A stretch of DNA of 64,000 bases from Aeropyrum camini SY1 = JCM 12091 (GTDB lineage Archaea; Thermoproteota; Thermoprotei_A; Sulfolobales; Acidilobaceae), in assembly GCF_000591035.1 (NCBI RefSeq), contig NC_022521.1, positions 868,001 to 932,000 of the forward strand, read 5' to 3'. Below the pieces are notes generated by a model. The model was not told the DNA's origin. It worked only from the letters and a program-made list of their open reading frames with translations, and did no database searches. Within the stretch, counting starts at the first letter, position 1, and each line of letters opens with the position of its first letter. Positions 32,841 through 41,186 of this stretch are shown in pieces. A program made the translations under genes and the position numbers.

Positions 32841-34076
32841 TCAGTCTATGACGAACCTGTAGCCCATGTCCCTCAGGTCCTCCAGCAGCTCGAAGAGGAG
32901 CATCCGCTCGGGAACCTCCAGAACTATCGTCACCCTCGCCATCCCAGGGCTTATCCTCGGGTGGAGCCTATCATGTACAATGTCAACTACGTTACACCTC
33001 TTCTCAGCTATCACCTCGAGCACCCTATACAGCTGGCCAGGCATGTCTGGTATAACTCCCGTAATCCTCGCTATCCTACCCTCCCTGGCAAGACCAACCA
33101 GTATGACCTTCTCTATGCTCGTGAGATCCGCGTTCCCCCCGCTAACAATAACCAGGGTCCTTCCCTTAGGCTTCACAACCCTAGCCAGCAAGGCCGCCAC
33201 GCCCGCAGCTCCAGCCCCCTCAGCCAGTATCTTAGACCTCTCTAGGAGGAGGTACATGGCGCTGGCTATCTCGTGCTCGTCCACAGTTACAACCTTATCC
33301 ACGAGATACTTCACTATAGGGTACGTCAGCTTGCCGGGCTTCTTGGTCACCAGACCGTCAGCCAGGCTGTGGGTAACCTCAACCTCAACACGCCTATCCT
33401 CCTTGAGGCTCTCCACGAACTTGGGCGCAGCCTCAGCCTCAACACCTATAACCCTCGCGCCGGGCATTAGCTTCCGCACTACCGAGACAATCCCTGATAT
33501 GAGCCCTCCCCCGCCGACTGGTACTATGACGGTGTCGAACCTGCCTCCCTGCTCGTATGATTCCCAGGCTATAGTGCCGTTGCCCGCCATGATCTCGGGA
33601 TCGTCGAACGGGTGGACAAGCATATAGCCCCTCTCCTCAGCAATCTTCTCGGCGAGCTTGAAAGCCTCGTCAACAACACGGCCGTGCAGCACAACCTCCG
33701 CCCCATACGACCTAGTAGCCTTTACCTTGGCCGGGGGGGCTAGCTCAGGCATGACTATGACGCTCTTCAGCCCGTAGAAGCTGGCGGCATACGCCACACC
33801 CTGGGCGTGGTTCCCTGCGGAGGCAGCCACAACCCCCTCTACATTGCCCCTCTCGAGGGCCCTTCCAAGCTTGAACAGGGGCCCTCTGACCTTGAAGCTC
33901 CCCGTCTTCTGGAGGTTCTCGAGCTTGAGGTAAACCTCCACTCCTGCTATCGCCGAGAGGGTGGAGCTCTTGTCGAGGGGTGTCACATGGGCACCTCTGG
34001 CTACGTACCTCCTGGCCTCGGAGCTAAGCCTATAAATCTCGTCAGCCAGCCTAAGGGCTTCTACTTCTTCCGACAA
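32841..34076 (-). CDS. ilvA: Threonine ammonia-lyase (dehydratase) with ACT domain
   Basis: This PLP enzyme converts threonine to 2-oxobutanoate for isoleucine synthesis or degradation. The 411 residues have the PLP lysine in TGSFKVRGPLFKLG, SAGNHAQGVAYAA, the glycine loop PVGGGGLISGI, and a C-terminal ACT regulatory domain (about 335-411, ITGVIPDMPGQLYRVLEVIAEKRCNVVDIVHDR). The TTG start overlaps ridA by 16 bases. RidA destroys the reactive enamine product of this reaction, so the overlap is functionally sensible. Confidence 0.92.
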   Translation of the reverse strand: MSEEVEALRLADEIYRLSSEARRYVARGAHVTPLDKSSTLSAIAGVEVYLKLENLQKTGSFKVRGPLFKLGRALERGNVEGVVAASAGNHAQGVAYAASFYGLKSVIVMPELAPPAKVKATRSYGAEVVLHGRVVDEAFKLAEKIAEERGYMLVHPFDDPEIMAGNGTIAWESYEQGGRFDTVIVPVGGGGLISGIVSVVRKLMPGARVIGVEAEAAPKFVESLKEDRRVEVEVTHSLADGLVTKKPGKLTYPIVKYLVDKVVTVDEHEIASAMYLLLERSKILAEGAGAAGVAALLARVVKPKGRTLVIVSGGNADLTSIEKVILVGLAREGRIARITGVIPDMPGQLYRVLEVIAEKRCNVVDIVHDRLHPRISPGMARVTIVLEVPERMLLFELLEDLRDMGYRFVID

Positions 34077-34462
34077 GTGTAAAGCACCGCTTCGACCTCG
34101 AGGGGCGCCCCGAGGGGTAGCGCGGCGACGCCCACCACAGCTCTAGCTGGATACGGCCTGTTAAAATATTCTTTATAAATCTCGTTGAACTCCGAGAACC
34201 TTTCAATGTCCGTGATATAGACTGTAACTTTTACAATATCATCCATACTGTAGCCGGCGCCCTCAACTATAGCCTTTAGATTCTCCAGGGCCCTCCTAGC
34301 AGCCTCCCTAAACCCATCCCTCTCCAGGGCACCTGTCTCGGGGTCTATGGGTATCTGGCCCGAGACAAACATGAAACAACCAGACTCGACAGCCTGGCTG
34401 TAGGGGCCTACAGGCTTAGGAGCCGACTCCACTAGAATTCCCTTTTTACCCCCGTTGTCCAA
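34061..34462 (-). CDS. ridA: RidA, reactive enamine/imine deaminase
   Basis: This small trimeric protein hydrolyses 2-aminoacrylate and 2-aminocrotonate released by PLP dehydratases. The 133 residues show PKPVGPYSQAVESGCFMFVSGQIPIDPETG and a C-terminal YPARAVVGVAALPLGAPLEVEAV, with the catalytic arginine in PARA. TTG start. It is translationally coupled to ilvA. Confidence 0.92.
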   Translation of the reverse strand: MDNGGKKGILVESAPKPVGPYSQAVESGCFMFVSGQIPIDPETGALERDGFREAARRALENLKAIVEGAGYSMDDIVKVTVYITDIERFSEFNEIYKEYFNRPYPARAVVGVAALPLGAPLEVEAVLYTCRKK

Positions 34463-34494
34463 CAGGGGAACACCTTATCCTACAGTTGGGTATA

Positions 34495-34543
34495 AGCCCT
34501 TATAATGTTGAAGCCAGATACATATACAATAACGATGTATATG
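34495..34543 (-). promoter_or_regulatory. ridA-ilvA promoter region with an inverted repeat
   Basis: A TTATA-type box near 34495-34507 reads toward ridA on the minus strand. About 30 bases further upstream lies a 7-bp inverted repeat, CATATAC (34521-34527) and GTATATG (34537-34543). The position suits an activator or Lrp-type regulator. The remaining AT-rich sequence up to the next gene holds the promoter of the methyltransferase (TTTTAAT, about 34662) and no other gene. Confidence 0.4.
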
Positions 34544-34696
34544 CAGATTTTGATGTTTAACTTTCTTAATGATATTGTTGTTAATTAGTACGGATTCGAA
34601 CAAATTGCACAGGCCGTCGGGAACCGCCGCTCTGCACCTTCCCATGTAAAGCTTATTCTACCTTTTAATCCACCAATAGTACTTTTAGGATAGAGA

Positions 34697-35239
34697 TTGG
34701 AACGGGGTTTCGACGAGGATCTCGCGTTTCTAGGGTGGATAGCTTTGACTCTCGGCTCCAACCCCCTAGTCCCCTACGTCCCGACGAGGCCCGAGCTTAT
34801 ACCCCGCATCCTCGAGCTTCTAGAGCTTAGAGAGGACGATGTCTTCTACGATCTAGGCTGCGGCGACGGTAGGGTTGTGATCGAGGCCGTGAAGAAGACT
34901 AGGGTGAAGAAGGCGGTGTGTGTGGAGACTAGGGAGGACCTGTTGAAGGAGGCTAGGATGAAGGCTGAGGAGGAGGGTGTTGCCGACAGGATAGAGTTCG
35001 TCAACAACGACTTCTTCAAGACTCCCCTTAAGGACGCTACAGCGGTCTACATGTACCTCCTCACCAGCGTCAACGAGAGTTTAAAGCCTAAGCTCGCCCG
35101 CGAGCTCCGTGAAGGTGCCAGGATCGTGACCCTAGACTTCCCCATACCCGGTTGGAAGCCGGTTAAGGTTGAAACGGCTACAACCGGTTGGCAGAGAAGC
35201 TTGTACCTCTACGTCAAAGGGGTCTCAGACAGGGGATAG
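34697..35239 (+). CDS. Crenarchaeal protein-lysine methyltransferase (aKMT-like)
   Basis: This SAM-dependent methyltransferase has 180 residues and motif I in FYDLGCGDGRVVIEAV, with VPYVPTRPELIPRILELLEL before it, NNDFF as motif IV region and VYMYLLTSVNESLKPKLARELREGARIVT. This pattern matches the broad-specificity crenarchaeal lysine methyltransferase aKMT, which methylates Cren7 and many other proteins. The start is TTG. A TTTTAAT box about 30 bases upstream suggests a leaderless transcript. Confidence 0.85.
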   Translation: MERGFDEDLAFLGWIALTLGSNPLVPYVPTRPELIPRILELLELREDDVFYDLGCGDGRVVIEAVKKTRVKKAVCVETREDLLKEARMKAEEEGVADRIEFVNNDFFKTPLKDATAVYMYLLTSVNESLKPKLARELREGARIVTLDFPIPGWKPVKVETATTGWQRSLYLYVKGVSDRG

Positions 35240-35295
35240 AGCCCTTTTATTCCTACCGCTTTTAACCCCGAGGCTATACAGTCTCCCATATTAGG

Positions 35296-36051
35296 ATGAG
35301 TATATTGGTCGATAGAGTTAAGACAGGCATACCAGGCATGGACGAGATCCTCTATGGAGGCATCCCCCGGAGGAATGTAGTCCTCCTAAGCGGAGGCCCA
35401 GGGACGGGCAAGTCGATATTCTCATATCAATACCTCTGGAACGGCCTTAGAGAGGGAGAGCCTGGAGTTTTCGTCGCCCTGGAGGAGCATCCGGTGCAGG
35501 TTAGGATTAACATGGCGCAGTTCGGGTGGGACGTTAGAGAGTATGAGAGGCAGGGCTTGTTCGCCGTCGTCGACGCTTTTACCAGCGGCATCGGCGAGGC
35601 GGCGAAGAAGGAGAGGTATGTCGTTACAGACCCTGAGGATGTCGGGCTTCTGATCGACGTTTTGAAGGAGGCCATAAGGGATGTTGACGCTAAGAGAGTC
35701 GCTATAGACAGCGTCTCCACCCTCTACCTGGCTAAACCCGTTCTGGCTAGGAGGACGGTGATGCTGTTGAAGAGGGTTTTGTCCGGCCTCGGAACCACCA
35801 GCATACTGGTGAGCCAGGTCTCCGTCACGGAGAGGGGGTTCGGAGGCCCTGGTGTCGAGCACGCGGCCGACGGTATTATCAGGCTTGACCTGGACGAGGT
35901 TGACGGAGAACTCATCAGGAGCCTTATAATCTGGAAGATGAGGGGTACGAAGCATAGCATGAGGCGCCATCCCTTCGAGATAACTGACAAGGGTATAATA
36001 GTCTATCATGACAAGGTCGTTAGAATCGGCCGCCGCGTATCCATAGAGTAG
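35296..36051 (+). CDS. KaiC-like RecA-superfamily ATPase
   Basis: A single-domain KaiC/RadA-paralogue ATPase of 251 residues with the Walker A motif [10 protein letters not shown] (33-42), the [12 protein letters not shown] start and the Walker B region [12 protein letters not shown]. It lacks the N-terminal helix-hairpin-helix of RadA. Related crenarchaeal aRadC-type proteins modulate recombination or signalling. The partner is unknown. It ends 28 bases before the IMP dehydrogenase gene, on the same strand. Confidence 0.85.
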   Translation: MSILVDRVKTGIPGMDEILYGGIPRRNVVLLSGGPGTGKSIFSYQYLWNGLREGEPGVFVALEEHPVQVRINMAQFGWDVREYERQGLFAVVDAFTSGIGEAAKKERYVVTDPEDVGLLIDVLKEAIRDVDAKRVAIDSVSTLYLAKPVLARRTVMLLKRVLSGLGTTSILVSQVSVTERGFGGPGVEHAADGIIRLDLDEVDGELIRSLIIWKMRGTKHSMRRHPFEITDKGIIVYHDKVVRIGRRVSIE

Positions 36052-36079
36052 CGGGCAGGCTGTTGGCGGGCTGTCAAGG

Positions 36080-37390
36080 GTGGTCGTGGTATTGGAAGAG
36101 AATAGCTACCACGGGATCGACACGCTACTCCTCACCTTCGACGACGTAGCCATCCTACCTGGGCTAAGCACTGTCGAGCCCCACGATGTAGACCTAGCCA
36201 CCAAGGTTAGCAAGAGGATTTTCGTCAGCACACCCTTCGTATCAAGCCCCATGGACACGGTTACGGAGTGGAGGATGGCGGCGGCCCTTGCAAGGCTGGG
36301 TGCGGTGGGGGTTATACATAGAAATATGCCGCGTGAGGAGCAGGCGCGGCAGGTGCGTATTGTCAAGGGCCTGTCCCCATCGCCGTGGAGCGAGGTACCC
36401 AGGATCAAGCTTCCCGACGGCCTCGACAACTACTCCCTCATCATGGAGGAGGTTGAGGCTGGAGCAGCGGTTGTCTTCGGGGCTGGGGGCATAAAGGGGT
36501 ATCTAGTCCTCGAGAGGCCTGACGCCCAGTTCTGGCTGGATAAGGCTAGATACCTCAGCCTATATCTACTCAGGATCAGGCCCTTGCCCACGATAGATGG
36601 TGATGGCAGGCTTATAGTGGGAGCCGCGGTCAGCCCCTTTGACATCGAAAGGGCGAGGCTACTTGAGAAGAGCGGCGCCGACTTCCTCGTCGTAGACGTG
36701 GCTCACCTCCACAACACAAACGCCCTCTCCAGCCTAGCGAGGCTAGTGAAAGAGGTTTCCATAGACGTGGTCGCCGGGAACCTTGGCACGAAGGAGGGCG
36801 TGTTAGACACGCTCTCCAGGGCTGAGGAGGTGGCGGGGCTTAGGATGGGTATATCGAGCGGCAGCATCTGCAGCACCGGTGAGGTGGCGGGAGCCGCCGT
36901 CCCCACGCTAACGGCCGTCATGAACGCGGCCCAGGCCCTGGAAGAGCTGGGCCTAGCTGGTAGAATACCCATAATAGCCGACGGCGGGGTCAGGAACGCT
37001 GGCGACGCTGCAAAGGCAATTATAGCAGGGGCTTCAGCAGTTATGGGCGGGAGGATCTTCGCTGGCGCTGAGGAGAGCCCCGGGCCCAGGATAAGGGTTG
37101 GCGATAGGCTTTACAAGCCGTATCGCGGCATGGCCAGCAGGGGGGCCATGGAGAGGAGGTTCGCAGTAGACAGGTACTCCAGGCAGGCTAAGGCTGTCGA
37201 GGAGGGTGTGGAGGGGCTAGTCCCCTACACAGGGCCTGTCGTCAAGACGCTGTATGAGCTCGCCGAGGGGCTCAAGGCGGCGCTCGGCTACGCCGGAGCC
37301 CAGGACATAATCTCGGCATGGAGGGCCAGGCTGGCAAGGGTCACTCCAAGCGGCTCCAGGGAGATAAAGCCCCACGACATACTGCTTTGA
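36080..37390 (+). CDS. guaB: IMP dehydrogenase-like protein lacking normal CBS domains
   Basis: This TIM-barrel enzyme oxidises IMP to XMP for guanine nucleotides. The 436 residues include LTFDDVAILPG, SSPMDTVTEWRMA, the catalytic loop GISSGSICSTGE (Cys264) and the flap GMASRGAMERR. Usual IMPDH carries about 120 residues of paired CBS domains inside the barrel; here the insertion between about residue 100 and 175 is only some 75 residues and has no CBS pattern. GMP reductase is a possible alternative. It starts with GTG and ends 17 bases before the PPC gene. Confidence 0.82.
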   Translation: MVVVLEENSYHGIDTLLLTFDDVAILPGLSTVEPHDVDLATKVSKRIFVSTPFVSSPMDTVTEWRMAAALARLGAVGVIHRNMPREEQARQVRIVKGLSPSPWSEVPRIKLPDGLDNYSLIMEEVEAGAAVVFGAGGIKGYLVLERPDAQFWLDKARYLSLYLLRIRPLPTIDGDGRLIVGAAVSPFDIERARLLEKSGADFLVVDVAHLHNTNALSSLARLVKEVSIDVVAGNLGTKEGVLDTLSRAEEVAGLRMGISSGSICSTGEVAGAAVPTLTAVMNAAQALEELGLAGRIPIIADGGVRNAGDAAKAIIAGASAVMGGRIFAGAEESPGPRIRVGDRLYKPYRGMASRGAMERRFAVDRYSRQAKAVEEGVEGLVPYTGPVVKTLYELAEGLKAALGYAGAQDIISAWRARLARVTPSGSREIKPHDILL

Positions 37391-37407
37391 TAAAGTGGGG
37401 AGTTTGG

Positions 37408-37872
37408 ATGGTCCGCAGGCTCCCTGCGTCTACAGGCAGGGTCTTCGCGGTTAAGATAGAGGAGGGTGAGGATGTTCATAAAACCCTCTCCGGGCTGGCG
37501 GAGGCCGAGGACCTGGGCTTCGCCATGGTTGTGGGTATAGGTGGCATGGCTGAGGCGACGGTTGCCTACTATAGTCCCGAGGAGGCGACCTACTATACAG
37601 TAGATGTTAGGCCCCCGGACGGGAGGGTGATCGAGGTTGCGAGCCTTGCTGGCAACATATTGAAGACGTCGGAGGGCTATAACGTCCACCTACACGTGAC
37701 TCTCGGCACATCCCCGAGAGAGAGTGTAGCCGGCCATTTGGTTAGGGGTGTTGCAAAGCCTTTCATGGAGGTGTTCATAGTCGAGATCGTGTCCGGGCAG
37801 GGGGCGCCAGGAACGAGCGTTTTCGACCATAGAGAAGGGTTTAAAGCCTCCTACAAAAGCCTCAGCCAATAA
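37408..37872 (+). CDS. PPC/DUF296 domain protein
   Basis: A 154-residue single-domain protein of the PPC (plants and prokaryotes conserved, AT-hook-associated) family: GRVFAVKIEEGEDVHKTLSGLAEAEDL, then FAMVVGIGGMAEATVAYY and VHLHVTLGTSPRESVAGHLVRG with the histidine cluster HLHV...GHL that binds metal. A short AT-hook is not visible. ATG at 37408 fits the alignment better than the upstream frame that begins at 37318. Its partner is not known, though it shares a transcript with the IMP dehydrogenase gene. Confidence 0.8.
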   Translation: MVRRLPASTGRVFAVKIEEGEDVHKTLSGLAEAEDLGFAMVVGIGGMAEATVAYYSPEEATYYTVDVRPPDGRVIEVASLAGNILKTSEGYNVHLHVTLGTSPRESVAGHLVRGVAKPFMEVFIVEIVSGQGAPGTSVFDHREGFKASYKSLSQ

Positions 37873-37873
37873 C

Positions 37874-38653
37874 CTAGGCTCCCCCTCCACTTCGGAGCCT
37901 TTGGCCAACCCAGAAGCCAGCAGCAGCCCTCACTACGTCAAACTCGTCCAGCGAAGCTAGGGGTTTCCAGCCGGAGTGGACAACCGCGAGCCTCGAAGCC
38001 GCGTCCACCATAGCTGCTACCACCTCCGACAAGGCTCCCTCACAGTGTGTGAAAACGTCGATAGGCTCCGCCGCATCCCCTGCGGTCAACCCCTCGACAG
38101 CGGCTTTCAGGGCTGAGAGGGGCTCTAGGAACCCCCAGGGGCTCTCAACACCAACCAGAACCACGCTCCTCCCAGAGGAGGCCATAGACTCTAGAGCAGT
38201 CTCCACCGGCTCGTTTGGCGAAACTCGAGGGTGAAGAGATCCTACAACCTCAGATACAGGAGCAAGCAGTTCCTCCGGCTCTACCGCCTGCAGAACGTCC
38301 CAGCTCGTGAACACGCCCAGGGCCCCGCGCATATCGACCAGAAGGGTGGAGAGGCCTGTCCTGACCATAAGCTCGGCCGCCTCACCCACAGTAGTGTCCT
38401 CACCTATGACGGGTGGCCTGCTCTTAGCGAGGGCTGCAATTGGGGTGTTCCACGCGCCGATCCCGAGCCTCTCGAACACAACGGGTATGTCACCCGGCTC
38501 TATGATACCCGTGACGGCGACGCCCCTCCCTACCAGTATCCTGTGTTTGTGCAGCACGAGCAATGCTGACACGGCCTCGCCAAGGCTTGTCGACGGCTCG
38601 AACGTTATAGCAGGGGCTGAAGCATATAGTGAAACCTTATCGTTAAGGCCCAA
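37874..38653 (-). CDS. Stand-alone CBS domain protein
   Basis: 259 residues with three or four CBS-like motifs: VSALLVLHKHRILVGRGVAVTGIIEPGDI (about 28-57), GEAAELMVRTGLSTLLVDMRGALGVFTSWDVL (about 89-120) and ESMASSGRSVVLVGVESPWGFLEPLSAL (about 150-180), the rest weaker. No enzymatic domain is attached. CBS pairs bind adenine or guanine nucleotides. It faces the PPC gene with one base between the stops, and lies 0.5 kb from a CBS-less IMP dehydrogenase, so it could be a free regulator. That idea is inference. Confidence 0.75.
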   Translation of the reverse strand: MGLNDKVSLYASAPAITFEPSTSLGEAVSALLVLHKHRILVGRGVAVTGIIEPGDIPVVFERLGIGAWNTPIAALAKSRPPVIGEDTTVGEAAELMVRTGLSTLLVDMRGALGVFTSWDVLQAVEPEELLAPVSEVVGSLHPRVSPNEPVETALESMASSGRSVVLVGVESPWGFLEPLSALKAAVEGLTAGDAAEPIDVFTHCEGALSEVVAAMVDAASRLAVVHSGWKPLASLDEFDVVRAAAGFWVGQRLRSGGGA

Positions 38654-38750
38654 AGCCTAGGATACACCTCAATGTAATACTGTTACCCACCAGGCTAATT
38701 TACCTAAGCCCCCTAGAGCTACACGGGATTAGAGATAGGGGCGCTTCCCG

Positions 38751-39662
38751 GTGGTGAGCAGAATTTCGGTGGAGGGGGGCTCTAGGCTGCACGCAGGGTT
38801 CCACATTGTAGACCCGCAGCGCAGGGTGTGGGGTGGGGCTGGCTTCTACATCGACGAGCCGAGGGTCAGGGTTGAGGCTTGGGACTGTGGAGAGCCTCGG
38901 TGGGAGGTTGACGAGGATGTCTCCAGGCTCCTTGAGAGGGCCGGGTTTATGTGGGGCTGCCTTAGGGTATTGAGCGGGCCTCCCAGGCATGTAGGCCTCG
39001 GCTCTACAACCCAGCTCTCCCTGGCCGCCGCCCTGGCTCTCTCAGCCCTGAAAGGGTTAAACCCCGATATAGCTAGCCTAGCACTCAAGCTGGGTAGGGG
39101 GCGTTTCTCAGCGGTTGGCACGCTCCTGGCCGCTCACGGCGGCTTCGTCCTCGACTCCGGAGAAGTGTCGGCGCGTCCAGTAGCCCACCTGAGTATTCCT
39201 GGTGATTGGAGGTTCGTGGTGGTGTTGCCGCGGGTGGAGCCCGGTTTGGAGGAGGGGGGGATGGAGGATTCGATACTGGAGGCCGCCGCCCTGAGAGCGG
39301 CTAAAGGCGGTGATCTGAGGGTGCGGGGGGCTCTCCTCTTGGCAATCGGCATCGCGAGGAGAGACCTTGACACTGCGTTGGAGGGTCTCTCATCCATACA
39401 GGCTGGAACAGGCCTCATGTTCCAGAGGTTCCAGGGGGGTGTTTACAGGCGTGACCTGCTGGAGATTATAGACGAGGCGTCGAGAAACGGCGTCAAGCTT
39501 GCCCAATCCAGCTGGGGGCCTACCCTATACACCATATCCCACGAGTCTACAGCCCCCTCCGATGCCCGCATGCTCAAGGCCATACTCCGCTCACGTGGAA
39601 TTGAAGGTGAGGTCCTAGTGGCCAAGCCTAGAAACGTGGGGCTGAAGCTGGAGGCGGGGTGA
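38751..39662 (+). CDS. Beta-RFAP synthase-like GHMP superfamily protein
   Basis: 303 residues of GHMP-kinase fold, best fit to beta-ribofuranosylaminobenzene 5'-phosphate synthase, which starts the aryl part of methanopterin-type folates. Signatures are SRLHAGFHIVDPQRRVWGGAGFYIDEPR, the HVGLGSTTQLSLAAALALSAL phosphate loop and RGRFSAVGTLLAAHGGFVLDSG. The protein starts GTG. It lies 4 bases before the IPCT gene on the same strand, but no other modified-folate gene is nearby. Another GHMP enzyme is possible. Confidence 0.78.
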   Translation: MVSRISVEGGSRLHAGFHIVDPQRRVWGGAGFYIDEPRVRVEAWDCGEPRWEVDEDVSRLLERAGFMWGCLRVLSGPPRHVGLGSTTQLSLAAALALSALKGLNPDIASLALKLGRGRFSAVGTLLAAHGGFVLDSGEVSARPVAHLSIPGDWRFVVVLPRVEPGLEEGGMEDSILEAAALRAAKGGDLRVRGALLLAIGIARRDLDTALEGLSSIQAGTGLMFQRFQGGVYRRDLLEIIDEASRNGVKLAQSSWGPTLYTISHESTAPSDARMLKAILRSRGIEGEVLVAKPRNVGLKLEAG

Positions 39663-39666
39663 GAAG

Positions 39667-40407
39667 GTGGCTGGCGCGGGCTTAGTGCTGGCGGCCGGCT
39701 TCTCGAAAAGGTTCCGCAGGGAGGTTGGTTTACACAAGGTTGCGGTTAGCGTGAAGGGGTACCCGCTGCTGTGCTATCCCCTAGCAAGCCTCATCCTAGC
39801 GGGGGTGGAGAGGGTTTTCGTCGTTGCTTCCCAGTTCAACCTAAACATTGTGGAGTCCGCCCTTGAGCAGTGTCCATACGAGGCCTCAGACACTATACTC
39901 TCCCCCCTCTCCATCCTCGGAAACGGCTTTAGCCTCGTCGAGGGCCTGATGGAGGCTGGTGCCAGAGGCTACGGTTGCCTAGCTGTCTCCATGGGGGACC
40001 ACATCTACCCTCCCAGCATAGCTAGGAGGGTTCTCGAAGCGGGCTGCAACGCTCTCGGAGTAGACTCCAGGCCCGCCTATATAGACTTGCGGGAGGCTAC
40101 ACACGTCTCAATGGAACCCGGCGGCTTGAGGCTAGGGAAGGGTCTCGATGGGTGCTGCGTTGACATTGGACTCCACACACTGGATACTGGCTTGGCCGCC
40201 CTAGGATGTATAGACCCTTCTCCCGAAGGTGAGGCCGGAGTGTCCCAAGTCATAACCTGCGCCTCACAGCGGGGATACAGGTTTAGCCTAGTGGACGTCG
40301 GTGGAGGGCCCTGGACGGAGGTCGACTCTACCGAGGATCTAGAGAGGCTGCTGAGTGGGGTTGGATCCAGGGTGTTGGAGGCTGTCAGAGGTGAGTGGGG
40401 ATTCTAA
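39667..40407 (+). CDS. CTP:inositol-1-phosphate cytidylyltransferase (IPCT)
   Basis: A nucleotidyltransferase of 246 residues with the start GLVLAAGFSKRFRREVGLHKVAVSVKGYPLL and the metal-binding SMGDH (about 114-118). With the next two genes it fits the di-myo-inositol phosphate pathway, in which it would make CDP-inositol from CTP and inositol-1-phosphate. In many hyperthermophiles this domain is fused to the CDP-alcohol transferase; here it is separate. Its stop lies beyond the DIPPS start by 17 bases. Sequence alone allows other sugar-1-phosphate cytidylyltransferases. Confidence 0.8.
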   Translation: MAGAGLVLAAGFSKRFRREVGLHKVAVSVKGYPLLCYPLASLILAGVERVFVVASQFNLNIVESALEQCPYEASDTILSPLSILGNGFSLVEGLMEAGARGYGCLAVSMGDHIYPPSIARRVLEAGCNALGVDSRPAYIDLREATHVSMEPGGLRLGKGLDGCCVDIGLHTLDTGLAALGCIDPSPEGEAGVSQVITCASQRGYRFSLVDVGGGPWTEVDSTEDLERLLSGVGSRVLEAVRGEWGF

Positions 40408-41029
40408 GCCCACGGACGGCCCGGTCTCCAGACTCCTGAACAGGAGGATAGCCTCTGCAATAGCCTCGGCAATAATAGCTCTTCAACTACCCCTAACACC
40501 TAACATGCTCTCCCTAATATCCTTCCTAACAGCCACAGCCGCAGCCGTGCTTATAGCGTTAGGACATTTTCTCGCCGGCGGGATTCTCGTCCAGGCCTCC
40601 TCTATTCTTGACGGTGTAGACGGTATTGTAGCGAGGAAGAGGGGCGTTGCATCAAGGGCTGGAGGCTTCCTGGACACCATGCTCGACAGGTATGCGGATA
40701 CTGTTATCTACCTTGCAATAGCTTACGCCGCATCAGGCATCCCCGGTCTTGAGAAGTGGGCTGTCCTGGCGGCTGTAGCAGCTGTGTCGGGAGACATCTT
40801 GGTGAGCTATCTCCACACAAGGGGCGAGAGAGACGCGGGCGTCCACCCGTCGCTTGTGGGACCTCTAGACTCTCTGGCCTCGAGAGATGTCAGGCTCCTC
40901 GTTATTGCAGTACTTACAGCCGTTGCCAGGCCGTTCGAGGCTCTAGCCGCTGTGGCGTTTCTCTCTCACGTATACGTGGCGGTGAAGTCGGCCAGCATAT
41001 TCTCCCTGCTCAAGTCCCGAGGTGCATAG
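40391..41029 (+). CDS. Di-myo-inositol-1,3'-phosphate-1'-phosphate synthase (DIPPS)
   Basis: A CDP-alcohol phosphatidyltransferase-family membrane enzyme of 212 residues from the GTG at 40391; the open frame runs to 40355. The active-site motif is complete: DGVDGIVARKRGVASRAGGFLDTMLDRYAD (DGx2ARx8Gx3Dx3D). About six membrane helices are visible. It would join CDP-inositol and inositol-1-phosphate. GGAGG about 10 bases before GTG 40391 supports this start. Overlap with IPCT supports a coupled pathway. Confidence 0.83.
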   Translation: MSGDSKPTDGPVSRLLNRRIASAIASAIIALQLPLTPNMLSLISFLTATAAAVLIALGHFLAGGILVQASSILDGVDGIVARKRGVASRAGGFLDTMLDRYADTVIYLAIAYAASGIPGLEKWAVLAAVAAVSGDILVSYLHTRGERDAGVHPSLVGPLDSLASRDVRLLVIAVLTAVARPFEALAAVAFLSHVYVAVKSASIFSLLKSRGA

Positions 41030-41057
41030 CTGGTCGCCCACCTGCTCACTGGTAAAC

Positions 41058-41180
41058 ATTTAAATCCTTGAAGAGAAAACTTTTATTATAAGGCTTTCAA
41101 AAAATCCTGGAAAACCCGGGTTTAGCCTCATGGGATCTTGATTAGCCTAAAATAACTTTGGTACCCAGTCAGCGGGGTGG
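41058..41180 (+). promoter_or_regulatory. Inositol-phosphate synthase promoter region with 12-bp palindrome
   Basis: Two TATA-like elements are present: TTTTATTATA (41081-41090) and CCTAAAATAA (41146-41155). Between them lies a perfect 12-bp palindrome AAACCCGGGTTT (41112-41123), with ATTTAAAT at 41058-41065 further upstream. GGGGTGG (41174-41180) before the GTG is a plausible ribosome binding site. The two promoters suggest that the synthase is regulated separately from the two genes before it. Confidence 0.5.
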
Positions 41181-41186
41181 TGCTGT

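Noticed and set aside
32433-33245. 270-residue open frame crossing the siroheme decarboxylase and threonine dehydratase genes
   Set aside because: It is antisense to two well-supported genes, has no recognisable domain and is rich in His, Arg and Leu as expected of a shadow frame.
34591-34600. GGATTCGAAC, identical to part of a tRNA T-arm
   Set aside because: No complementary stem or cloverleaf can be drawn around it, so it is a chance match and not a tRNA remnant or attachment site.
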